Positions 49,353 to 59,094 of a DNA stretch of 64,000 bases are shown here, one piece after another. The first letter of the stretch is position 1; the number at the start of each line of letters is the position of its first letter. The translations under genes and the position numbers were made by a program. The DNA is from Branchiostoma floridae (Eukaryota > Chordata > Leptocardii > Amphioxiformes > Branchiostomatidae): NCBI RefSeq assembly GCF_000003815.2, contig NC_049995.1:18553319-18617318 (forward strand), in the 5' to 3' direction. The notes under the pieces are model-generated. The model was not told the origin of the DNA and did not search any database. It worked only from the letters and a program-made list of their open reading frames with translations.

Positions 49353-49925
49353 GAGCCACTCCAAAGCAATGATTCACTGCATGTACATATAGATGGCACA
49401 TGTTTATACGCACATGACAAATATACTTACTTACAACAAATATACTTACTCACTTACTCCGGAGCATACTCCGGAGCAGTATTTTTACTCCGGAGCAGTG
49501 TTTTTACTCCGGAGCAACACGTATAGTTACTCCAAAGCAATGATTCACTGCATGTACATATAGATGGTATATGTTCGTACGTACATGCCAAATATACTTA
49601 CTTACAACAAATATACTTACTCATTTACTTCGGAGCATACTCCGGAGCAGTATTATTTACTCCGGAGCAGTGTTTTTACTCCGGAGCAACACGTATAGAC
49701 GCTCCAAAGCAATGATTCCCTACATGTACATATAGATGGTATATGTTCGTACGTACATGACAAATATACTTACAACAAATATACGTACTCATTTACTCCG
49801 GAGCATGCTCCGGAGCAGTATTTTTTTACTCCGGAGCAGTGTTTTTACTCCGGAGCAACACGTATAGTTACTCCAAAGTAATGTTTCACTGCATGTACAT
49901 ATAGATGGTATATGTTCGTACGTAA
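49353..49925 (+). repeat. 170-bp tandem repeat with CTCCGGAG palindromes
   Basis: About 3.3 units with period 169-172, each starting near CTCCAAAGCAATGATTC (49359, 49530, 49702, 49871). Full units carry three or four CTCCGGAG palindromes, eleven perfect ones in all, and GTACATATAGATGG. Non-coding. Confidence 0.85.
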
Positions 49926-49969
49926 AACTAACCTTAACGATCATAATAGATAAAATTAAAGAAAAAGTA

Positions 49970-50256
49970 AGGTAAACCTTACGACCAGGGCAAATAAGGG
50001 CATGTCTCACACGAGGGGGTGGGGGCGGTGTTGGGGGGTGGGGTGTAAGAATTACCTTGGTGGGTAAGAAGGTCAGCCTGAACCTTAGTTGAACAAGAAA
50101 AATAGATAAAGAAAAATGTAAGGTATACCGGCGTAGAGGCTTACAACCAGGCCAAATAAGGGCATTTCCCTCATGATTGGAGGGGGGGTGTCTTGGGGGG
50201 GGGTCTTAGGGGTGTCTTGTCTTGTTCCCTTGGTGGGTCAAAAGGTCGACTTGAGC
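49970..50256 (+). repeat. Two-copy G-rich repeat
   Basis: CAAATAAGGGCAT followed by long G runs and CCTTGGTGGGT occurs twice (from about 49987 and 50150). Each copy has four or more G runs, so G-quadruplex folding is possible. Confidence 0.6.
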
Positions 50257-50877
50257 CCTGTTTCACCCCTACCCAGAGCTCAGAAAATTCCCCTAGACTA
50301 GACCGTCAGACGATGACCTCTGACCTGCTCCACCTTGCTCCAGAATAATAATAGTCAGCGTGCTCCTACTATACTACTCATATTGCCTACAATGCATCCG
50401 ACTGTGAATACATATTTGGAAATGAACTGAAATGCAGAAAGTTCTTAGTCTTTGACCTATTGCTCTGCATAAGTCAGAAAAAAATCAGTGTGTCTACAAG
50501 ACGCGCAATGTGTGCAGAATACTCTCAGTCCAGTGACATTTTATCGTCTTTTTACAGGATGGCAGGTTCGGTCCAAAAAAGAGTCACAGCTGCCGACAGG
50601 CGCCATTTTGATTTTGTCCAAACTTTGCTCCGTATTTCCAAAGAGCTCACAGAAGAGGAAACGGCAACCATGAAGTTGTTCTGCCTGCATCTGATCCCTA
50701 AAGAACAGAGGGCACAACTCAAGCGGATAGTGGATGTTTTCCACAAGCTGATGGAACTGGACAAAATTGACCAGGAAAACTTGGAATTCATAGAAGAGAT
50801 CTTGGAAAGAATCGGACGGCAGGACCTGATTCGGGACGTTCTGCGGCGGTTCCAGCCTCCTGACCGAGAGATTCCGG

Positions 50878-51090
50878 AAAATCCAGAACTCCAGCCTGAA
50901 AACCCCGAGTTTCAGCCGGAAAACCCCGAACTGCAGGCGGAAAACCCCGAGTTTCAGCCGGAAAACCCCGAACTGCAGCCGGAAAACCCCGAGTTTCAGC
51001 CGGAAAACCCCGAACTGCAGCCGGAAAACCCCGAACTGCAGCCGGAAAACCCCGAAAACCAGCCGGAAACCCCAGAACTCCAGCCGGGAG
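50878..51090 (+). repeat. 21-nt coding minisatellite, gene H DED linker
   Basis: Tandem units encode PENPELQ or PENPEFQ, about eleven here, nine in B (from about 6970), three in D and one in A, C and F. Proline- and glutamate-rich, so probably an extended flexible linker. Confidence 0.85.
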
Positions 51091-51117
51091 CAAGTCTGTT
51101 AGGGACGACAGCAGAAG

Positions 51118-52040
51118 GTGAGTCACATGTGGTGGATTTTAAGCCCCAAACAACACTGTCCGTACAACTGTCCATACATCTCGTCCTGAAGTACTTTTTC
51201 AACACTATTTACGCGTGGGGAGGGATTAAACTCCCCGCGTCAACTTTGAGGCTAGAAAACTTTTCTTAAACTTTTATTGTGAACAATTTTAGGATAATAG
51301 ATAGTATTTGTTTTTCCATTTTTCGTGTTGCCATGGCAACGGGTTTCTGACAACCATATTATACAAGAATCACAAATTCTGGTTAAAGCCACGAGGTTTC
51401 TAAGTTTTCTTGCTAATATAATCTAATATAACATTCATAATTGAATATTCGTAATTCATACTAGTGTGATAACGTAATCTGTCACAATCCCAAACGGTGA
51501 AAAATGACACAAGGTTTTAATCAAGTCGTTGTCACTCGACTATCATTATTAATTTGTACAAAAAACTTCAAAGGAACGTTTTCAGTCTTCTTTATGGTAT
51601 TTGCTTGATATATGTGGAATAGAATGTATTTACAGAATCTAAGGTTGCAGATCTAAGATTCAGGATTTCAAAGGAGACCAAAAATACCTATGACTTATGA
51701 TTTATTTTTACACCATTGCGGTTGCATTTGACAACACAAGTCTATAATAAGTCTATTGGACAACATTTCTCTCGTTACATTTTTGTTTAATACAGTACTA
51801 AGTCTAAGAGAAATCAATCCTTATTTACACAGTTTTAGTTAATGAAAACACATATATGACGTCATGTAGTGCAACAATACATGGTTTACATATCCGGGCG
51901 ATTTTATATTGTGTTGTACAATAAGCTGCACTTTAGCCCTTGTCTAAAATTTTGCAGCTTTTAGTGCGTCGTGCGATAAACCGAATCATCTCATCTCCTT
52001 ACGAATGACTTTGGCCATTTTGTATTCGTGTTTGTTTCAG
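51118..52040 (+). other. Gene H intron between DED and Death domain exons
   Basis: About 920 nt, near-identical to the B intron including GTTGCCATGGCAAC (near 51329). No coding content. Confidence 0.6.
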
Positions 52041-53678
52041 GTGACGTGCAGGGATATTTTGACGATGTCATCGAAGAAGTCAGCTACAAGTGGGACGACC
52101 TGGCCTGGAAGCTGGGATTTCAGGATAACGAAATCAAAGTAATCCGAGACTTGGAGCGAGACCATGACCGCAGGTGCAGGGAAATGCTGAACCGGTGGAG
52201 AAACAGGGAGGGAAGGGGAGCTACTCTACAGGTGCTGATCCAAGCCCTAAAGAACATTGGTGAAACTCGGACAGCAGAGAGCCTGGAAGGTTTGTATCAT
52301 CGTTTTGGAAGATATGTTAAAATTTGCCATCACGATCTACCCTTTATATAACAGTTCTGTAGAAAATTATAAGGGTCAAGAGTTTTCTTCTCCATCCAAC
52401 TAGAAACTATTAGAAATATTTCTGAATAGTTTGTAAAATAGCACAAACATCTTAATAATTATATTGAATTTGCAGGAACTACAACCTCCAACACCTACGT
52501 GGTCGTGCACGGCACAGTGCGCCTGATCCAGGAAACTCTAGATCATCTTAAAAACTGCCTGGCAACCTTAATTGGCACGAGAAGGTCACAGGTCAAGTTC
52601 AGAGGTTACAAGAAGCACAAGAGCATCCTGGTGCACTTCTCCATACCGCGGGAGAACACGGCGGTGCTGAGGCACATGGCGGATCACTCCGACCCGAGAC
52701 TTGTCTACATGGGCGTCAAGTCACTGCAGATCGACGCTGAAGTTCCTATCAAGGTTCAACAGGGGGCGCCTGTGTACGGTGAGCTGACTTTGTGTTTGTC
52801 TTCGTATGCTTGCAGTTGTATTTATCATAGACTTAGTTGGTATTTCTCTACAGGTTTGAATTCAGGTGCATTCAGTTGGTATTCCAGTTTATGCATTGAG
52901 TTGTTTTATTTTGGCAATGTTTTCAATTTTCTTTCAAGTTACAAGAAAATTTTATTGAAAAGGAAAAAGGTTGTTGACGCTGTCATCGTCACCTTTCGTA
53001 GGTACTTTACAACATGTCTAAGACATGTCTAATAGATGTCAAATAGATTGTCCCTAGCTGTCATTTTTATACAGATAATGCTGTATGTACTAGAAATACA
53101 CTTTCCATAAATCAGAACCATCCAGACTGCTTATCTGTTGATTTGTGAAGTTTCTTTCACTAAATGCCTTTCAGATGTCAAGAGGCAACTGCCTGTTGAT
53201 GACATCCAGGTGGGATGCAGTACCCGAACCAAACACCAGAGGGCGCCCCAGAGCTGGACCCGCCTGTCTGCCCTGAACCTGTTCTCGGACGCCCTGCCGC
53301 TCCATCTGCAGGCAGCCGCGAGTCTGGAGTACCAGGGCTTCTCCTACAGCCTGGTCCGGGCTCTGGTGCAGAAGGACCGGCTCAGAGAACACCAGATGAG
53401 GCAGGCCATCCAGAACCTCAGGAACGCAGAGGTGGATTCCAACACGCTCCGTCAGAAGGCAGAGGTGGATTCCAACACGCCCCGTCAAACGGCAGAGGTG
53501 GATTCCAACACGCTCCGTCAGAAGGCAGAGGTGGATTCCAACACGATCATGACTTTGCGCTCCAAGCTCAACATCACAGAGAACAGGCTGAAAGAGGCTC
53601 TTGAGACGATCGCATTTCTTGAAGAAAATCTGCAGCAGGCTCAAGAATACGTAGAGAAAGTCGCCAAGCAGGTGACAT

Positions 53679-53960
53679 CCCACGTGACGGAGTACAGGGG
53701 AGAGAAGCCGCCTGGAGGCTGGCCACAGGAATACAGGGGAGAGAAGCCGCCTGGTGGCTGGCCACAGGTGTACAGGGGAGAGAAGCCGCCTGGAGGCTGG
53801 CCACAGGAGTACAGGGGAGAGAAGCAGCCTGGAGGCTGGCCGCAGGAGTACATGGGAGAGAAGCCGCCTGGAGAAACGCTACAGGAGTACAGGGGAGAGA
53901 AGCCGCCTGGAGAAACGCTACAGGAGTACAGGGGAGAGAAGCCGCCTGGTGGCTGGTCGG
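53679..53960 (+). repeat. 39-nt coding minisatellite, gene H (seven units)
   Basis: Tandem GAGTACAGGGGAGAGAAGCC units encode YRGEKPPGGWPQE-type repeats. Copy number in this same place is 3 (A), 5-6 (B), 2 (C), 1 (D), 2 (E), 4 (F), 2 (G) and 7 (H). Frame is always kept because the unit is 39 nt. Confidence 0.9.
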
Positions 53961-55756
53961 CACAGGTCGAGAAGGCAGATTCAGCTACACAGACACACCT
54001 AACGGATCCTGTTGGTACTACAGGGATACCTGGAGGTGTGGGTGACAAGGTTGAAGCAGACCCGACTGTAAAGGAAGAAGACGGAAAAACTCCAAGGCAA
54101 GACTCTGGCAGTGGGAGCGATGGAAAAGAGGTTGTTTTCGCTACAGAAGCCCCCGAGCAAGAGCGACACACAGCGGGGACAAAGGTAGCGGCATCTGGCC
54201 GTACTGGGGACATGGAACAGCGTGTCATCGCTTTTGGTGGGAGGGGATCAGAACCTGGAAAATTTTCACACCCATATGGCGTTTTGGTGTCTCCTAGCAA
54301 CGAGATATTCGTGACCGATCACGGCAACAGGCGAGTCCAAGTCCACAGCACAGGGGGGGTTTACCTGCGCCATTTCCCCAACAGTTGTACCGGGTAGAGG
54401 GGATAAGGACATGCGGCCACATGATGTTTGTATGGACGGTAACGGCACACTGTGGGTACTGGGGCGGGGAAAGAAAGCTGACCATGTTGTACAGTACAGC
54501 ACGGACGGGACCGCCATGACGCGGTTTGACATTAAGAATAGCTCTTATTACCGCGGCATTGCAGTAGACATACGCACTAACCACATCCTGGTGACTGATC
54601 CAGACCGCGGTGCAGTTCAGGTGTTCCGTCCGGACGGCTCCCTGGTGCGGACAGTCCGGCATTCACGGGTTGGGATGACACGCCCACGGTTCATTACTGT
54701 GGACGGGGAAGGAAACTTTCTTGTGTCGGACTGGGGCAATCACTTTGTCTACGTGTATGACGAGTCCGGGGAGTTCCTGTTCCAGTTTGGAAGTCATGGA
54801 AGTGGTGAAGGTCAGCTGAAGTTTCCCCGCGGTATCTGTACAGACAGGGCAGGTAACATCATCGTGGCAGACCATGGTAACGAGAGGGTTCAGATCTTCA
54901 CACGTCCCCGCGAGTTTGTCCGGACTGTCCGTACTGGGTTTTGGCCGGAAGGCCTGGCTGTGGGACCGGAAGGACAGCTGGTTGTGACCAATGTGACCGG
55001 CACTGTTACTGTATATCCCAACTATTAGTCAAGCAGCACTTTGGAAAAGGATTTGCGTTAAAACAGAGTTTACAAAATTCTTATATATACTTTTGCGCCC
55101 TTTGTGATATAAGGAATGGCTGGATCGCTACAGACTTCCAACGACCTTTGACCTTTAGCTCATGTCAATTGTCCAGAAGGTCACGTGTTCTGAACAATCG
55201 GGGTCTCAGTTGTCCTGAAGTAGATCAGGAGACATGTCGAAAAATCGTTGATAAATCTCTCGGTGATCTATCTTCATATAACGATTAGAACGTATTATAA
55301 CATTCCCCGTGACCAGAAGTTTTTTTTTTCCATTCCACCCAAACTAGATTGAACATCAACGTCATTTTATCATGGATTTTTCACGATCTGGCGATAAACG
55401 CTCAAAGCCGTTCGCTTTTCTTTCCGCTTGTTCAAAAGAACTCAATACATTCCATCATAAAGAATGCAATTGCATTCTAGGAGAAGATAACCCTTACTGT
55501 GGAAAATATAGATACATACATTTTACAAAATTTAAGGACTTATAGTATGAATCATACGTTAAACCCTAAATGTTGATTGTATAGATATATTTGTACGTGG
55601 ATTAATTCATTTGTACCCAATTTTGTATGTTTGTACGCCTATAGTTGCAGGCAGTAGATTCTTTGGATGCCGCTGTCATTCTGTTGTGTTAATGAAGATT
55701 GTATGATATGTACCTCCATGCTCATAATATATTTTAATGTAATTGCTCATGTAACA

Positions 55757-56505
55757 CTGCACGAAAAGGCAGATTTCCGCTGTGCAAACCCGTGTACACA
55801 TGCAAGTAAATTCAGAGTTTCCATGAGTTTCAACGGGTGCCCACTGTGCGAACGTGACGTGCCCCTATATGGGGCACCTGTGCAAATCTGAGTAAACGGA
55901 CCACTTGCGTGTGCATTACGTGCCCTTCCTGTGGAAACCCGTGTGCACTAGCTGTGCCACCTTAGTACACTTGTGCGTACGCGTGGAAACTAATGACGTA
56001 GGCTTTTGTTCGCAAATGACTGGTGCATAATTTGGCGGCTAATTCTCACCTAATTATCTCCCCGGGCCTCGACTGCGCCGTAATTACACCCTTTGTCATT
56101 AAAAAAGGCGTCATTTTCACTGCCACGGGCTTTCCCAGCCCAAAATTTACCCTCCCAGCTTTTCCCTTCCCCTGTATATAGTGTGTTTGCTTTTATTCGT
56201 TCTGAATGGTGAAATATCTTTCGTTATTTTTCGTTTTATTTTTTTAGATTCGACCGCTCCTGACGCGTTCCTTCATATGTACTTAGTGTCGTCGCTCCTT
56301 TGGCTTCCAAAGATTCCTCGGTCCACTGTCATTTATTTATTTATTGGTTTGGCTGTTCAGAACACACAGCCAGGGCTGCCCAACTAGCCACCGTCTTGTT
56401 GTTTTGGGGTTGTTATCCGTAGTCGCTCCACTCAAGGACGTTGTAAACGTTGTCCTTGCTCCACTGTGCAGTCGCTCCAAGTTTGATGACAGTAAATTCC
56501 TGCAG
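55757..56505. mobile_element. Non-autonomous element with CTGCA ends
   Basis: A 749-bp insertion. Ends CTGCACGAA and TTCCTGCAG form a short inverted repeat; TGTAACA flanks it on both sides (55750-55756; 56506-56512). The empty site CATGTAACATCCATGC is intact near 46703-46718. Repeated GTGGAAAC-type motifs inside; no transposase frame. Superfamily not assigned; the duplication could be read as 5-7 bp. Confidence 0.65.
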
Positions 56506-56715
56506 TGTAACATCCATGCAACAGTTGGTTAATCTTTTAATGATAATTGTCTGGAACCCATCTTGACATGTCGGGATGGTAACAGATTCAGCAGCAGCAG
56601 ACGAAGATACTAACAGATTTAGGATTGATTAATTAATGATTTGTAAATAGCTGTTCATACTCAAGCCTTCAAGGGTCTTCCATCGCCATGGATTCCTTAA
56701 ACGTTAAAAAGACGG

Positions 56716-57789
56716 TGTAAGCGCAGCAACATTCTTCTGCTGTTGCCACCAGAATAGTTGCCGCTCCAGATTACGAAGTTAAGAAGAGTAATCAACTGGC
56801 CTACATGGAGTCTTGTACGGAGGAGATGAAGACAGATGGGTGTTGATTTGAGGGTTTAATCTAGAAAAGTTAGTGATACATAAACCGCCTGTTGTTTGAT
56901 AAGTGCAAGTCCCGGAATGATGATAGCCCGCAGAATAAAGCTTGTAGAAGTTCGATAAGTCCGATAACAAGTAATGTTCGATTCCAAGTAGTGTCCGTTT
57001 CCAAGTAAAGTCCAACTCCAGGTAAAGTCGTAAAAAACTGGTCAGACTTCCCAACTTCCTCTGGTCCGATCTTCTCCTGCAGTGGAGTCTGATTTCCTTC
57101 CTTTAGCAAGAAAGTCCTGCTCCTTCCCTCTTTGGGAAGCCTAATCTTTCTTGCTCTTCGGCAAGAAGGTCCTGATTCTTCCCTTCTTTGGGAAGCCTAA
57201 TTTCTTCCTGCTAGTCCAGCACGAAGCCTGTTTCTCTATGAGTCCTGGGTGAGTAGGGTCCCTTGAGTTTTGATAGTCACGTGGCCCAGTTTTGGAACTT
57301 GCACATCTTATTTTACTAGGTGACTAATGGCGGCAGATTTGAACATGGGCAATAGGCCTCGGAATTGTTGTTGTTGTTGTCTTGCAACAAAGAGGAAATA
57401 GTTTTTGTTGAGTAACAGGAACCCTACCGCGCGCGCTGTCTGCCGCGGTAACATTTGTGGCATTTGTGAGTGCGCCGTTTACCGCCTATCCGGAAGTACC
57501 TCGTCAGATGCTCCCGTCATCCTTTGCGCCGCCTTCCCCCTAAGTTTAAATATTCGCTCGCTTCGCTCGCTGCTCGGCTTCGCCGAGCACACAATCGGCT
57601 ACGCCGATTGGTCGGCTTCGCCGACCTTCGGGTGCAGAAACTCCAACGCTGATTGGTCGGCTTCGCCGACTTCCCCGACCTTCGGGTAATTCCCAGTACT
57701 TTCCAACCCGGCAACTCGGCACAGAATGATAGTGTACGGGCGAATCAACAAGAATTCATTGGCCTAGCGCCTATGATTTGGCGCTTACA
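56716..57789. mobile_element. Probable solo LTR (TG...CA ends, 5-bp target duplication)
   Basis: A 1,074-bp insertion starting TGTAAGCGC and ending GCGCTTACA, flanked by GACGG (56711-56715; 57790-57794). The uninterrupted host sequence AAAGACGGATTGAAGAT is present near 46914-46930. TG...CA ends, a 5-bp duplication, an internal AATAAA (about 56933) and lack of coding sequence fit a solo LTR. A DNA transposon with 9-bp inverted ends is the alternative. Confidence 0.6.
57572..57670. repeat. Cluster of GC-rich hairpins
   Basis: Perfect short hairpins at 57572-57588, 57593-57609, 57610-57626 and 57656-57670, mostly stem-CTTCG-stem with a UUCG-type loop, inside the probable solo LTR. Confidence 0.75.
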
Positions 57790-58082
57790 GACGGATTGAA
57801 GATTAGGAAGATGGCAGCTTCGTCGCAGACTGTGGTGACGTCATGAGTTAACCGATGATAACTAGTATACAAACAACAGTTTACCGATGATGGTTCAGGA
57901 TACGTGACGTGTTTTACCGGTAACATCACCATGTATTATCAGCTGAACAATTAGATACAACATATAAGTCTCTGCACCATCTCTAAAGATCGCACATTAA
58001 CACGTATTTGGTATCAGCGGTTGAATTTCCTGGGAATTGAATTATGATGGATACTTTACGATGCTGTATTCAGTTTTACACC

Positions 58083-58088
58083 AATAAA
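58083..58088 (+). terminator. Gene H poly(A) signal and long 3' flank (55029-about 58130)
   Basis: AATAAA in CACCAATAAAAGCTTTGA. The flank is about 3 kb because two insertions (55757-56505 and 56716-57789) interrupt sequence that is contiguous in other copies. TGACGTCA at 57836-57843. Confidence 0.5.
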
Positions 58089-58129
58089 AGCTTTGATTTC
58101 TTAGCATGAAATGATCATAGTTCTTCGAA

Positions 58130-59094
58130 GTCTTACTTATGATAAGTACCAACCATGATTTCGGGCCCTGTGTAACATCCGGCAAAAAGGCGTTGCCAAA
58201 GAAAAGCATTGATAGACATAGAATATCTCACAAGGACTTCTTAAGCGGTTAATGATGAAACTGAACGCTATCAAACTGAATGAACTGAATGTTCTATAGA
58301 AATAAACAACGAGATTCTGCAATACCATCGCGGACTGGGCTTCAAATAAAGACCAAAGAGTTTCTTAAAGAAGGTATATATTAACTGTCTTATCTAATTC
58401 GTGTGGGAACAAATCGGCCTTGTCGTAACATTGTAGAACATCCTTGTGACGACAAAGTTTAACGAAGAAATTGTCTGAATGTTGGATCTTGTTATAAATA
58501 TAGTGCCGCGATTTAATCTAAAAGCAGATGTTGGAAAGAAATATTTGGGCCGCTAGTATATGTCGAGATGCAACTTCACACAAGCGGATACTGCTGATAC
58601 CTACAGGAACTTTACAAATCACATATGTAAGGCGACGCCCATTCAGTATTAATGGAAACGCGCTAGCTTATTGTATCCCGAACTGCTTTCGTCACTAGCA
58701 GGTCAAACCTCGCTATGCAATCAGCTACCAGCGGTCGGGACCAAAGTCCAACGGATACAGAGTTCGCTACAAACCTGCCACGTTCACTCGTATTTCAGTC
58801 AACAGTCCGGAGACGCTTATACCTGTAGTACCGGCTGTATCCGCTAGGTACGTAGCTGCACCTTCTATCCTGACATTACCCAGTGACCATGATCAAAGTC
58901 CAACGGGTACCGAGTTTGCTTTCCAACTGCCACGTTTACTGCAATCTAATTCAGTGCCCGGACAGGATACATGAGGGCCGGGAGTTTCATTTCAGTCCCC
59001 AGACAGGAGACAGCTGTGGAAGTCTGTCTTGAAAAAGCAGGCTGACAGCGTTTTAAGGAGCCCGTCTTACCTTACTTTACATAGTTGAGTTTTC
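58130..59094 (+). other. Gene I upstream region, 5'UTR donor apparently lost
   Basis: Aligns to C, D and F upstream sequence to its end, but the donor position reads ACATAG|TTGAGT (59094/59095) where others have ACACAG|GTGAGT. The TATA-like site is also degraded. Confidence 0.4.

Larger units (their letters stand above)
49207..50378. repeat. Inverted repeat enclosing tandem repeats in gene H intron 1
   Basis: Arms 49207-49352 and 50240-50378 are reverse complements with few mismatches (for example AGCACGCTGACTATTATTAT). The right arm matches single-copy sequence at about 6311-6415 in B, so the left arm is an inverted duplicate. The interior holds a 170-bp satellite and two G-rich repeats. 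Confidence 0.8.
47898..50558 (+). other. Gene H intron 1 with assembly gap and satellite insertion
   Basis: Copy of B intron 1 up to about 49055, including GC-rich/CRE blocks with TGACGTCA at 48593-48600 and 49037-49044. It then has an extra 1.2 kb of inverted and tandem repeats before rejoining the B sequence near 50275. Ends TTTACAG|G-ATG at 50559. Confidence 0.5.
50559..55028 (+). pseudogene. Gene H: DED - Death domain - conserved domain - coiled coil - NHL protein, frameshifted
   Basis: Exons 50559-51117, 52041-52289, 52476-52778 and 53175-55028. The DED keeps RQDL and has the longest linker, about eleven PENPELQ/PENPEFQ-type units. The Death domain is near-identical to B and D. The last exon has the largest 39-nt array (seven YRGEKPPGGW-type units) and four 11-residue units, one with a helix-breaking Pro. 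One extra C in the run at 54376-54379 shifts the frame in NHL blade 2, giving a stop at 54395-54397 (about 777 aa). From there the original frame continues open to 55028 with blades 2-6 intact. A single base in a C run may be a sequencing error, so the pseudogene label is tentative. Removing it in analysis gives a frame of about 987 codons. Confidence 0.75.

Noticed and set aside
57405-57714. Arg/Ser-rich small proteins in the GC hairpin region
   Set aside because: Open frames arise from the GC-rich hairpin repeats within a probable LTR.
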